Positions 34,603 to 44,600 of a DNA stretch of 64,000 nt are shown here, piece by piece; positions within the stretch are counted from its first letter, which is position 1; every line of letters begins with the position of its first letter. This DNA comes from Macrostomum hystrix (lineage: Eukaryota > Platyhelminthes > Macrostomidae): positions 10,871,501-10,935,500 of the forward strand of contig CATNEN010000038.1 of the NCBI GenBank assembly GCA_950097015.1, in the 5' to 3' direction. The notes beneath the pieces were generated by a model. That model saw nothing but the letters and a program-made list of their open reading frames with translations, had not been told where the DNA came from and did no database searches. The translations under genes were made by a program, and so were the position numbers.

Positions 34603-36192
34603 AAAAAACGAGACCTAATTGCTTTCTATTTGGAAGCTAAGCGACTTTAAACACTTTTTTGTGTCGATTAGTTCGATTTTTAATTAGATTAATTTGCCGT
34701 CTTTAATCTCAACTAAACCGTGACCCTCATTTTCCCCTGAAAGTTTGACGTTATCTGACCCTAATTGATCAGTTGTCCCTGACCTTCATTGTCCTCTGGA
34801 AGTTTGACTTTATGTCCTGACCTTCATTGTTCTTTCTTTCTTAAACTAGCCAACTTAGTTTGACGGCATACAAATTAGAATTCCAATATAAGAAAGATAA
34901 TCAACTATTTTGTTTTTTAATATCTATTTGTTTTGACGTACTGCAACCTGCAATTCATTACAACTGAAGACACTATACTAGACAGTGGGTAGTAAAATTA
35001 TGCTTACACTTCTAAATTATTGTTCAACTTTAATAGCATGATTTAAAGAGAATTTAAAATGTAATTTGAATTCAGATTTAGCTGTACCATTAATTATTTG
35101 CAGATCCGGTTCTTTTGCCCAGAACGCAATAGATTAGAGTGTTATTTATTATCTACGGCGTGTTCGTCTATTTTCCGAATCGTAATAATATTCTTCGAGT
35201 TTTCATACCCTTTGTGCTCCAGTTGAGACTGAAGTCTCCATCTGTACCACCTGTGCAATCCACTTGGAGTTTGTTGAGAAGTAAGCATGTCAATGATATG
35301 TACTTTTCGATACATATCGCCTAATTAAAACAGTTGGCTATAGTTACTTCAAAGCTTTCATAATAAAAAATATATATTTATTTGTTTCTTTCATCTTACT
35401 GTTGGTTTCGTATCCAGATTTCTTTAAAATTTCGTTAACAAATTAATAATGTTACGTTAGCTCCTTAACTTGAAAAGAATCAATTTACTTACTTAAAGTA
35501 GCAAGTAGCGAAAAGGCTTTGCTAAAACGAGATTTTTTCGCGTTGCATTCTTGCATTTTACCATTTCTAAAGGTAAATTTCATTGGAGTCAATATAATTA
35601 AAGCTTTATCTGCTCTCAATAAAATAATTTAGCAATTTTTCGTTTGTTGCCCAACGCGTGCAGTGCTGGTAGATTTTTCGATAGCTCCATTCACAATAAT
35701 CTAAAATGTACTTGTAATTTCAATTGGCTCTTTAGTGTTTTTTCAGTAAAATATAATATATTAATAGCAACAAATGGCTGACTAATCTGTTTCAGCTTTC
35801 ATTGCCAGATTATCTTGATAAATTAGTTTATGTGAAAATAATATCAACGTTCAACAGATCAACAGATGATGGCGTCGTAAGGATTTTAAGTTGGTTTATT
35901 TCCAACTTAGCATATAAAGGTTAGTTATATGCCCATACACATTTGACTTAAGCAATTATTGACAGGTGATTTGGGTTAGTGTTCAAAGGTAGCTAGGTGA
36001 CTGTTCGCATGTGAGTTGGGTGAGGTGAGCTATCTGGCTGTCAGCGTTTGCTTAAAAAAAACTTTTTGTACTCTTAACGTGGTACTAAAATAATTCAGTA
36101 GCGTGTTGCAACAGCGCTAACCCGTCTCTCACATCTCTCCGTTCCATCTTCAAAAAAAGATGCGCAGAAAAAAGATAACCTGAGTCTAACCC
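34603..36192. other. AT-rich intergenic region after GMPS
   Basis: A few short tgaccttcattgt repeats follow the stop (34725-34835). An AATAAA-type hexamer at about 35362 is a possible poly(A) signal. No gene is supported. Confidence 0.35.
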
Positions 36193-36206
36193 GTTTGCAT
36201 AGCAAC
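36193..36206. promoter_or_regulatory. X-box-like motif
   Basis: GTTTGCATAGCAAC differs by one base from the RFX X-box consensus. It is non-coding, about 1.8 kb upstream of ChaC. There is no recognised gene immediately next to it. Confidence 0.3.
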
Positions 36207-36498
36207 AAGGGCTACACCTTGGATACCGCTGTTGCTAATCTCTCTAGTGAGGTTAAGTGGATTCGCGACGAGGTAATATCCGAATCTTGGACTAAATATC
36301 GAAATTCCAACTAAAATTAACAACGAAGAATAAATCAAAAGTATAAAAAAGGTCAAAAATTGCAGGCACAAAAGTTTGTATACTAGACTAGTAATTTCAA
36401 CCCCCCTGCCTACGGTTGAGCGGTACCATGACAGATTCTAGGCTAGACGACTTGTGGCTTACTCTGTTGTCAACAAAAAAGGGCGCCACTGTCTATGG

Positions 36499-37199
36499 CA
36501 GGGGTCGGCTAACTAATTAGCGGGCGGGCCACGGAGAGAGCCTAAAAGACGACAGCGGGCCACATTGACTGTAGGAATATAAGAAAGGGGAGAGATAAGA
36601 CCGGGAAGATGAGACACGGGATAGATTAGACAGGAGATAGATGAGACAGAAGAGATTAGACAGGGGAGAGATGACAAAGGAAAGAGACGAGACGGGAGAG
36701 ATGAGACAGTGGATGGATGAGAAAGGGAAGAGATGAGACAGTGGATAGATGACTCTTCATCTCCAGATGAGAGAGAGATGAGAGAGTGGATAGCTGACTC
36801 TTCATCTCGAGATGAGAGAGATATGAGACAGTGGATGGACGACTCTTCATCTCGAGATGAGAGAGATATGAGAGTGGATGGATGACTCTTCATCTCGAGA
36901 TGAGAGAGATATGAGACAGTGGATGGATGACTCTTCATCTCCAGATGAGACAGTGGATGGATGATTCTTCATCTCGAGATGAGACAGTGGATGGATGACT
37001 CTTCATCTCGAGATGAGACAGTGGATGGATGACTCTTCATCTCGAGATGAGACAGTGGATGGATGACTCTTCATCTCGAGATGAGACAGTGGATGGATGA
37101 CTCTTGATCTCCAGAGGAGAGAGAGATGAGACAGTGGAAAGATAAGATAGGATTTTCCATCTTGCCTTTGTCCGCCGTTAATTAGTTTAACAGTTCTGT
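36499..37199. mobile_element. hAT-like non-autonomous element with minisatellite core
   Basis: The left end caggggtcggctaactaatt and the right end (complement: cagaactgttaaactaatta) are related inverted ends. Inside the left end, cctaaaagacgacagcgggc matches the complement of the element in GMPS intron 3. The core is gagacagtggatggatgact / cttcatctcgagat minisatellite. No matching 8-bp duplication was found (gtctatgg versus tacattag), so the boundaries are approximate. Confidence 0.5.
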
Positions 37200-37458
37200 A
37201 CATTAGTTATCGCCCTTTATTTGAACCAGTTGTAAGTTGAAGCCGGAAAGTCCCTTTGTGTTCTTTTCGCGGAAATCAAAGTGGCTTCCAGGGTTCAATA
37301 AATAAACTGCTATGTTTATCAACAAATTTTAGATTCTAAAGTCGTACCAGCTTGCCCTTGCCCCCTAGCAACATCAGCTGATCAAAATAAGCTGAGGGCA
37401 GGCTTGCAAAGTTTGCCGGTTCAGGGGAAACCACTCACTTACAAACTCGTACTTACAA

Positions 37459-37566
37459 TGTCTCTCAGCCGAGTGTTTCGCATTATTGGACCAAGGCGAG
37501 AGTTGGAAAATTCCGGTTTCATGACCCGACGCAATGGCAAAAGACTTACTCCGATCCTCCTTTAGT
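37459..37566 (+). other. short ORF (35 codons) starting MSLSRVFRIIGPRREL
   Basis: An ATG-initiated frame begins at 37459 after acttaca, in a GC-balanced block that stands out from the AT-rich surroundings. It ends at 37566 without an obvious donor. It is basic and might be the first exon of a small, perhaps mitochondrial, protein. Unrecognised. Confidence 0.2.
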
Positions 37567-37649
37567 GCCTGCCCTCAGATAGCGTAGAAAAAAGTTCTCG
37601 CTAACTCTTGTCCAAGCCGCTTTTGTCCAGTTTTGTCTTGCCACAGCAA

Positions 37650-37916
37650 ATGTACATACTAGCGGGGGCTGTGGCCTTGGCTAGAAATGTACACCTGCGT
37701 AGGAAATCCCGATTGCATGCGGGAACGGAAGCTGATGAAATTTCGATGCTATTTTTAGAACACTCCTCAGATTGGACTGTAGCGCGTTTCACCTCTATTT
37801 GGATTCGCCTCATCGGTGGGCGTGGCAGAGGGCCCGCTGACCGGCCTCCTAAACAACAACCCATTCAGATTGGCTATAAAAGCGGCGAGGCCGACAACGA
37901 AGAGAGCTGGCGCTAA
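37650..37916 (+). other. 88-codon ORF upstream of ChaC, unrecognised
   Basis: An ATG-initiated frame (MYILAGAVALARN...) runs to a stop about 60 bp before ChaC. It overlaps a minus-strand frame of better amino-acid composition, so at most one is likely to be real. No motif recognised. Confidence 0.2.
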
Positions 37917-37991
37917 AGTCCTCAGCAATAGCAGCTGTCCATCAGACACTAAAAGATCAGTTAAATATTTAAAAAATGCCGCCATCTTCAA
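37767..37991 (-). CDS. possible small single-pass membrane protein, antisense to ChaC start
   Basis: A 74-codon ATG-initiated frame has a helix (MAAFFKYLTDLL), one strongly hydrophobic stretch (LAPALFVVGLAAFIANL, about residues 27-43) followed by an Arg-Arg-Pro turn and a polar tail. It begins inside ChaC exon 1 on the other strand (16-bp overlap), as in divergent gene pairs with overlapping leaders. I do not recognise the family. The real 3' end may lie in a further exon. Confidence 0.3.
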   Translation of the reverse strand: MKMAAFFKYLTDLLVSDGQLLLLRTLAPALFVVGLAAFIANLNGLLFRRPVSGPSATPTDEANPNRGETRYSPI

Positions 37992-38748
37992 GGCCGTCCG
38001 CGATAGCCGCAGTAGACCGGCTGGTCGTGAGCCTCATAACCAGCGGAGAGCCGCTGCGCATCTTTGGCTACGGCTCCATCATCTGGCAGCCGAATTTCCG
38101 CTTCGCCAGCCGCCTAGTCGGCAGCGTGGCCGGATTCAAACGCCGTTTCTATCAGGGCAGCACGAGGCATCGGGGCACAGACGAACTGGTCAGTTGACAG
38201 TGACGCGAGTTGAAATGCAACTCACGTTCCGATATGTTTAGAAAATTGCTAAACCGAATAACTTTTTGCAGCCCGGCCGGGTGGCTACTCTGGTGCCAAA
38301 GGAGGGCGCCACTGTCTATGGTATCGCCTTCGAGATAGTCGGCGTAGACGCTATTCGCGCAGCACTCACTCACCTGACAGAGCGAGAGGTGCAGCTGGGT
38401 GGCTACAGCTTCCACCGGGTCAGCTTCCAGCCGCTGCAGCAGCAGACGTCGCTGGAGGCCTTCGCGTACATCGCCGGACCGGAGAATCCTCAGTACCTGG
38501 GCAAGGCCAGCCTGGAGCTGCAGGCTCGCCAGGTGGCGATGTCCATCGGTCCCTGCGGAGCCAACCTCGATTACGTCCGCGGTGTCGCCGAATTTATGCT
38601 CGGCGAGGTGCCAGATTGCGAGACCCGGGATAGGCACCTGTTCCGCCTGCTGAGGCGAGCGGATGACTTTGCGAACGAGTTGAAGACGTCGAAAATGCTC
38701 ACGTCGAGCTCTCGGACTGAAGCCGTCAGCATTGTCGCCGCATTCTGA
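37976..38748 (+). CDS. CHAC: ChaC-type gamma-glutamylcyclotransferase
   Basis: Exons are 37976-38188 and 38272-38748, with one GTCAGT...GCAG intron and a phase-0 junction, giving 229 aa; human CHAC2 is 184 and CHAC1 222. ChaC enzymes degrade glutathione in the cytosol to 5-oxoproline and Cys-Gly. The substrate-binding loop is LRIFGYGSIIW (residues about 28-38), followed by FKRRFYQGSTRHRGT and PGRVATLVP. The general-base Glu is in the TEREVQLGGY segment, equivalent to the REKGGY motif of the family. YLGKASLELQARQVAMSIGPCGANLDYV matches the conserved C-terminal core but exceeds what I can align in detail. The N-terminal extension of about 27 residues and the Ser-rich tail are lineage-specific. 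It cannot be assigned to CHAC1 or CHAC2 from sequence alone. Confidence 0.92.
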
Positions 38749-39109
38749 TTGGCTACCTAGAGCTTCTCACCTGTACTTGACTAAAGCATTTACTGAATAT
38801 GATGTCAAGATTAATGCCCTTATCGTGCTTCTGCGGAAATTGCTTCACTGTCTAGATTAGAATACAATTAATTGCTTTTGCAATATCCCTAGACTGTAAA
38901 ATGTGCCCACAACTGCCAAGGTTTGTCTTTGGTAATGCAATGAAAAATGTCTGCTAAATACAATTTGTATAAATAGTTTTGATTTGCTGCGCATTTCCAG
39001 GAAAATGCACACGAAACTTTTTAATACGTTTCGCATTCTAGCTCGTACATTTACAGGATTAACAGGACTAAGGACCTTCAGGTGCAGGTTCAGGACCTTC
39101 AGATTGTGA
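38749..39109. other. ChaC 3' flank
   Basis: AT-rich sequence with no clear AATAAA near the stop and no other gene seen. Confidence 0.3.
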
Positions 39110-40906
39110 AGGAATCTGAAGTTTGATGTACAGAATACACCCTGAAGCTTAATGACTGACAATCTGAAGGTCCTAAAGTTTGATGTACAGAATACACCCT
39201 GAAGCTTAATGACTGACAATCTGAAGGTCCTGAAGTTTGATGTACAGAATACACCCTGAAGCTTAATGACTGACAATCTGAAGGTCCTGAAGTTTGATGT
39301 ACAGAATACACCCTGAAGCTTAATGACTGACAATCTGAAAGTCCTGAAGTTCGATGTACAGAATACACCCTGAAGCTTAATGACTGACAATCTGAAAGTC
39401 CTAAAGTTCGATGTACAGAATACACCCTGAAGCTTAATGACTGACAATCTGAAAATCCTGAAGTTCGATGTACAGAATACACCCTGAAGCTTAATGACTG
39501 ACAATCTGAAAGTCCTAAAGTTCGATGTACAGACTACACCCTGAAGCTAAATGACTGACAATCTGAAAGTCCTAAAGTTCGATGTACAGAATACACCCTG
39601 AAGCTTAATGAGTGAAAATCTGAAAGTCCTGAAGTTTGATGTACAGAATACACCCTGAAGCTAAATGACTGACAATCTGAAAGTCCTAAAGTTCGATGTA
39701 CAGAATACACCCTGAAGATTAATGAGTGACAATCTGAAAGTCCTGAAGTTTGATGTACAGAATACACCCTGAAGCTTAATGACTGACAATCTGAAAGTCC
39801 TAAAGTTCGATGTACAGAATACACCCTGAAGATTAATGACTGACAATATGAAAATCCTGAAGTTTGATGTACAGAATACACCCTGAAGCTTAATGACTGA
39901 CAATCTGAAAATCCTGAAGTTCGATGTACAGAATACACCCTGAAGCTTAATGACTGACAATCTGAAAATCCTGAAGTTCGATGTACAGAATACACCCTGA
40001 AGCTTAATGACTGACAATCTGAAAATCCTGAAGTTCGATGTACAGAATACACCCTGAAGCTTAATGACTGACAATCTGAAGGTCCTGAAGTTTGATGTAC
40101 AGAATACACCCTGAAGCTTAATGACTGACAATCTGAAAGTCCTGAAGTTCGATGTACAGAATACACCCTGAAGCTTAATGACTGACAATCTGAAAGTCCT
40201 AAAGTTCGATGTACAGAATACACCCTGAAGCTTAATGACTGACAATCTGAAAATCCTGAAGTTCGATGTACAGAATACACCCTGAAGCTTAATGACTGAC
40301 AATCTGAAAGTCCTAAAGTTCGATGTACAGACTACACCCTGAAGCTAAATGACTGACAATCTGAAAGTCCTAAAGTTCGATGTACAGACTACACCCTGAA
40401 GCTTAATGACTGACAATCTGAAAGTCCTGAAGTTTGATGTACAGAATACACCCTGAAGCTTAATGACTGACAATCTGAAAGTCCTGAAGTTCGATGTACA
40501 GAATACACCCTGAAGCTTAATGACTGACAATCTGAAAATCCTGAAGTTCGATGTACAGAATACACCCTGAAGCTTAATGACTGACAATCTGAAAATCCTG
40601 AAGTTCGATGTACAGAATACACCCTGAAGCTAAATGACTGACAATCTGAAAGTCCTGAAGTTCGATGTACAGAATACACCCTGAAGCTTAATGACTGACA
40701 ATCTGAAAATCCTGAAGTTCGATGTACAGAATACACCCTGAAGCTAAATGACTGACAATCTGAAAGTCCTGAAGTTCGATGTACAGAATACACCCTGAAG
40801 CTTAATGACTGACAATCTGAAAATCCTGAAGTTCGATGTACAGAATACACCCTGAAGCTTAATGACTGACAATCTGAAAGTCCTGAAGTTTGATGTACAG
40901 AATACG
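39110..40906 (+). repeat. 57-bp minisatellite downstream of ChaC
   Basis: About 31 tandem units of 57 bp (aatgactgacaatctgaaag, tcctgaagttcgatgtacag, aatacaccctgaagctt). Since 57 is 19 codons, minus-strand frames stay open with 19-residue periods (HRTSGFSDCQSLSFRVYSV and SNFRIFRLSVIKLQGVFCT). Variant units (c/t in ttcgatg, g/a in aagtcc, cttaat/ctaaat) recur in blocks, showing block duplication. Confidence 0.9.
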
Positions 40907-41665
40907 TGCTGAGTGAATTGTTTCAAATATAAAGTTAAAAAATGTGAAGCCAAAAAGTCTAGAAAATAATCAATTCCATTTGTCAACATAAGCCCTGTCA
41001 ATGTAACCGTAAAGATGACAAATGATTGGTACACATGCGTGACATGTGGGCGTTGCGAATGCGATATAGATACATAGAAGTTGTGGAATTATGAAGATAG
41101 ATTGAGAACGAACAATGGAATTGCACGTAGATGATACAGATTTATTAATAATTATAATTATTTATACCAGGTACACAGTTTTATGAAGAAGAGGTCAAGC
41201 TTTTGACATAAAATCTACGCAAACATACAGCAGCTGATTAATGTTTTTTTATTAGCATAAAAATAACAAAAGCTAACTGCACTACTGATATTAGCTAGTG
41301 AGTAGCAAAGAGCGATTCTATTTCACAAAGATGGACAAATATTAATTATGGAGAAAATGACATTTTACGATCGTTCTCGAAATTTTGGCGGAATTAACAA
41401 CAACAAGAACAAAAAAATAAAGAGAAATGAGTAATTAAACGAATCAGTACCGAATGATAAAAAACAGTAATAATAACAATGCAACAGAAGACATTTAGGT
41501 CGCCATTTGACTGATTGTTTAATAAAATAACAGTTTGTAAGTAAAAAATGAATATTTTTGCACGCCGAATCAACTACTGGTGAAATGTTCGCAATTCGAG
41601 TAGTATGTACACACAAAAGTAGTCTATTTTCCCAAAACAAAAAAACTGACAGTCAGCCAGCAAAC
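40907..41665. other. 3' flank of RFX (minus strand) and AT-rich spacer
   Basis: A minus-strand AATAAA (complement at 41140-41145) is a possible RFX poly(A) signal. No other gene is evident. Confidence 0.35.
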
Positions 41666-44600
41666 TCAAGCGAGTCGAGGCCGCTTCGGTGATCCGGCCT
41701 GTCCGAGAACTGATATTGACGAAGAATTCGAGGGAATTGCGATCCGACCGGCTGTTGACAATGTCTGCGAAACCTGCTGCTGACTGGCCGGAGGTCCGGG
41801 CTGAAGCGACACGGTGATGCGGGGTGGCTGGCCAGCGCCAGACACCGCAGTCTGATTCGTCGTCGCCGCCGCCGCCGAAGCAATCGAAGCCGAGGTCGCC
41901 GTAGCCGCTGACGATGTTGACGAAGTTGCCGACGCGCCAGTAGCTGTTTTGACGCGAATCGCTGGCGGCTCTTCGGCAGCTTCGGCAGCCGCAGCCGCGG
42001 CCGCAGCCGCCGCAGCCGACGCGCCGGTATTCGGGACTGCGCCGGCGGCTTCGAAGCCGCGAGTGTCGGGCAGCTCAGCCGGGTCCAGACGGAACTCGGC
42101 CATGACAGCCAGCGGACTCAGGGCCAGGTAGTCAGCGACCCGGTGCTCGACCAGGTAAAACAGGTATTCATCGTGTAGCAGGCGCAGCAGGTGAAAGCTG
42201 CCAAAGCTAGCGGCGGAGCGCAGGGTGAGGTCCCTGATGACCAAGGAGGCGTACAGGCTCCACTTCAGCAGGAGGTGCCGGGCAGCCCTGGCCAACAGCT
42301 CGGTGTCCTCGTGCGGCGCCAGAGCGGAGGTGACCGCGGATTCGAGCCAGTCGGCCCACTGCTCTAGCGAGCTGCCGTCGCGTAGAAGACGCTTGAAGTC
42401 CGACTGCAGCTGGTCAACTGCGGCGCTGCTGCATCCGCTGACCCAGCCGGCCTGCTCGTGTACTGTGCTCAGGTCGACACGACTCAGGTCGGTGAGCATT
42501 TGCGACACCTTGCACAAGCGATTTAAGTTCTTTTCATTACCAACATTTAGCCAAGTCAGGAATATAACTAGAGTAAGCAACGATACATCATCAATTCATT
42601 CTCTTATTCCCATAATCTACAATGATAGATTATCGATCCATTCTCCTATTCCCATAATCTACAATGATAGATGAGCAATACATTCTTATTCACATAATCT
42701 AAAAGGTCAGATTCGCATTCCCAAATCAACCGACATACCTGAGCAGTGTTGCCCAGCACAGCCCTAGCTGCCTGGGCCAGGTGATTCAGGCTGGTGTACC
42801 TCCGCAATGTCTGGGCCAGGGCGGCCAGAGCTCTCAGTCGCTGGTCAATAATTAACCGACAGAATCCGGTCATAGCCGACCTCATCCAGGGCTCAAGCTG
42901 TTTGGCAAAGTTTCTTATAGCCTGAGTGAGCGAGCTGGGTATGGGCCTGAGCACATTTGGGATGAGAACTTCAACAAGGCTCTGGTAGAAGGCGTAGTCG
43001 GACTCGCGAATGAATTCTTGAACTCCGGGCATCTCACAGAGAGCCTGCAGCTTGGATCTGGGCAGTTTGCCTTCGGTGGCGCTGGCGATGGTGTGCATTG
43101 GGATGGATGATGCTGATTGGTCAGGGTTGAAGTGGATAATAATAACAATAATAATAATAATAATAATAATAATTGCAGGAGAGCTGCGGGCCATGGCACA
43201 TCACATGGTGACACTAGACAGCCAGCGAGGAGGCAATTCTGCCCATTTCGCTGACTCCTGAGCACACACGCACACAGATACTGTACGCAGGTACACGCTC
43301 ACACAGGTGTGTACATCTGCCCTGACTTTCTCATCATCAGACAGTGTACACTCTCACAGTGCCATAGAGACTCTACGCGGGTACGCCCCAAATAAATGTG
43401 GCCTCGCCGTGGAATCGAACTCGGGGACCTTAGTTCGAGAGTCAAACGCATTAACCTCTCTGCCACTTAGATTCAGATCTATAAGTAAATTAAAAATTAA
43501 TTATTATACCTCGCCTAATTGGCTCAAATGTGTAGCACAGCAGCAGTTATTACGCGGCGCATATTACTGCAGCGTACGGCTCGTCAGTCCATGGACTGGG
43601 GGACGCAATACCCATTCTCAATTACCCCCACCTAATTCTGGTACCCATTTTAACAGCTGGGTGAACAGAAGCTAAAGAAGAGTTTTGCTAAAGAAAGCAA
43701 TTAGCTTTAGTCAAGTGGGGATTCGAACTACCGACCTTCAATTCGTGAGTGCGATGTTCTCACAAAGGCTGGATTTTTGGAACTCAAGTCTCACCTATTC
43801 TCAGATTTGCGCCAGAATTCGAACCAGATATTTTCCACCTGTTGAAACTGCAGATTAACCACGGCGTCCAGCACGGTCTCGCACTGCTCAGTGTAGAGAT
43901 CCTGAAAGGCTTCTAGATCCTCCAGCCCGATGCCGGCTGGCAAAGCGCCCGGGTCCGCTAGGATCTCGTTGAAGACCGGCAGAGCAGAGCTGGCGTCGCC
44001 CAAGAACTGGGCGTGCTGCGAGGACTCGGGATCGACGCCGGCTGTCGACGCCGACGCCGCCGCCGCGGCCGCAGCTGCTGATGCGTTGGCGGAACCGGAT
44101 GAGGCGGAGTTGGAAGCTGGAACTCCGGATAAACCCTGTTCCTGTCGCATAAGCCTAAGTTGTAAATGTTTTAACATGTTCCAGAATCACAAAACAACGA
44201 CATCGTCGAGATATTCAGCGATACTTGTCATTATCTAGAAAACATTATCTTCAACTCACTTCTCACGCTGAGCAAGGCGCAACTGACGAAATACGCTGCT
44301 CTCTTCGCTAGCCGAATGACTCAATGTTGAGTTAGGCTTAATCCGAATGCCATAGTAATGATACTTGGAGTTGCCGCTGCGGACAAGAAAATTTCAGATT
44401 AATTTACTTATAGAGTAATGCCATGGCTAGTCTCAACTCTACTCAACTAAAAACACACCTAGTCCCAACTCCAACCCACAATAAACACACCCAGTCTGAA
44501 CTCTAACCCACAATAAACAAACCCAGTCTGAACTCTAACCCAAAATAAACACACCCAGTCTGAACTCTAACCCACAATAAACACACCCAGTCTGAACTCT

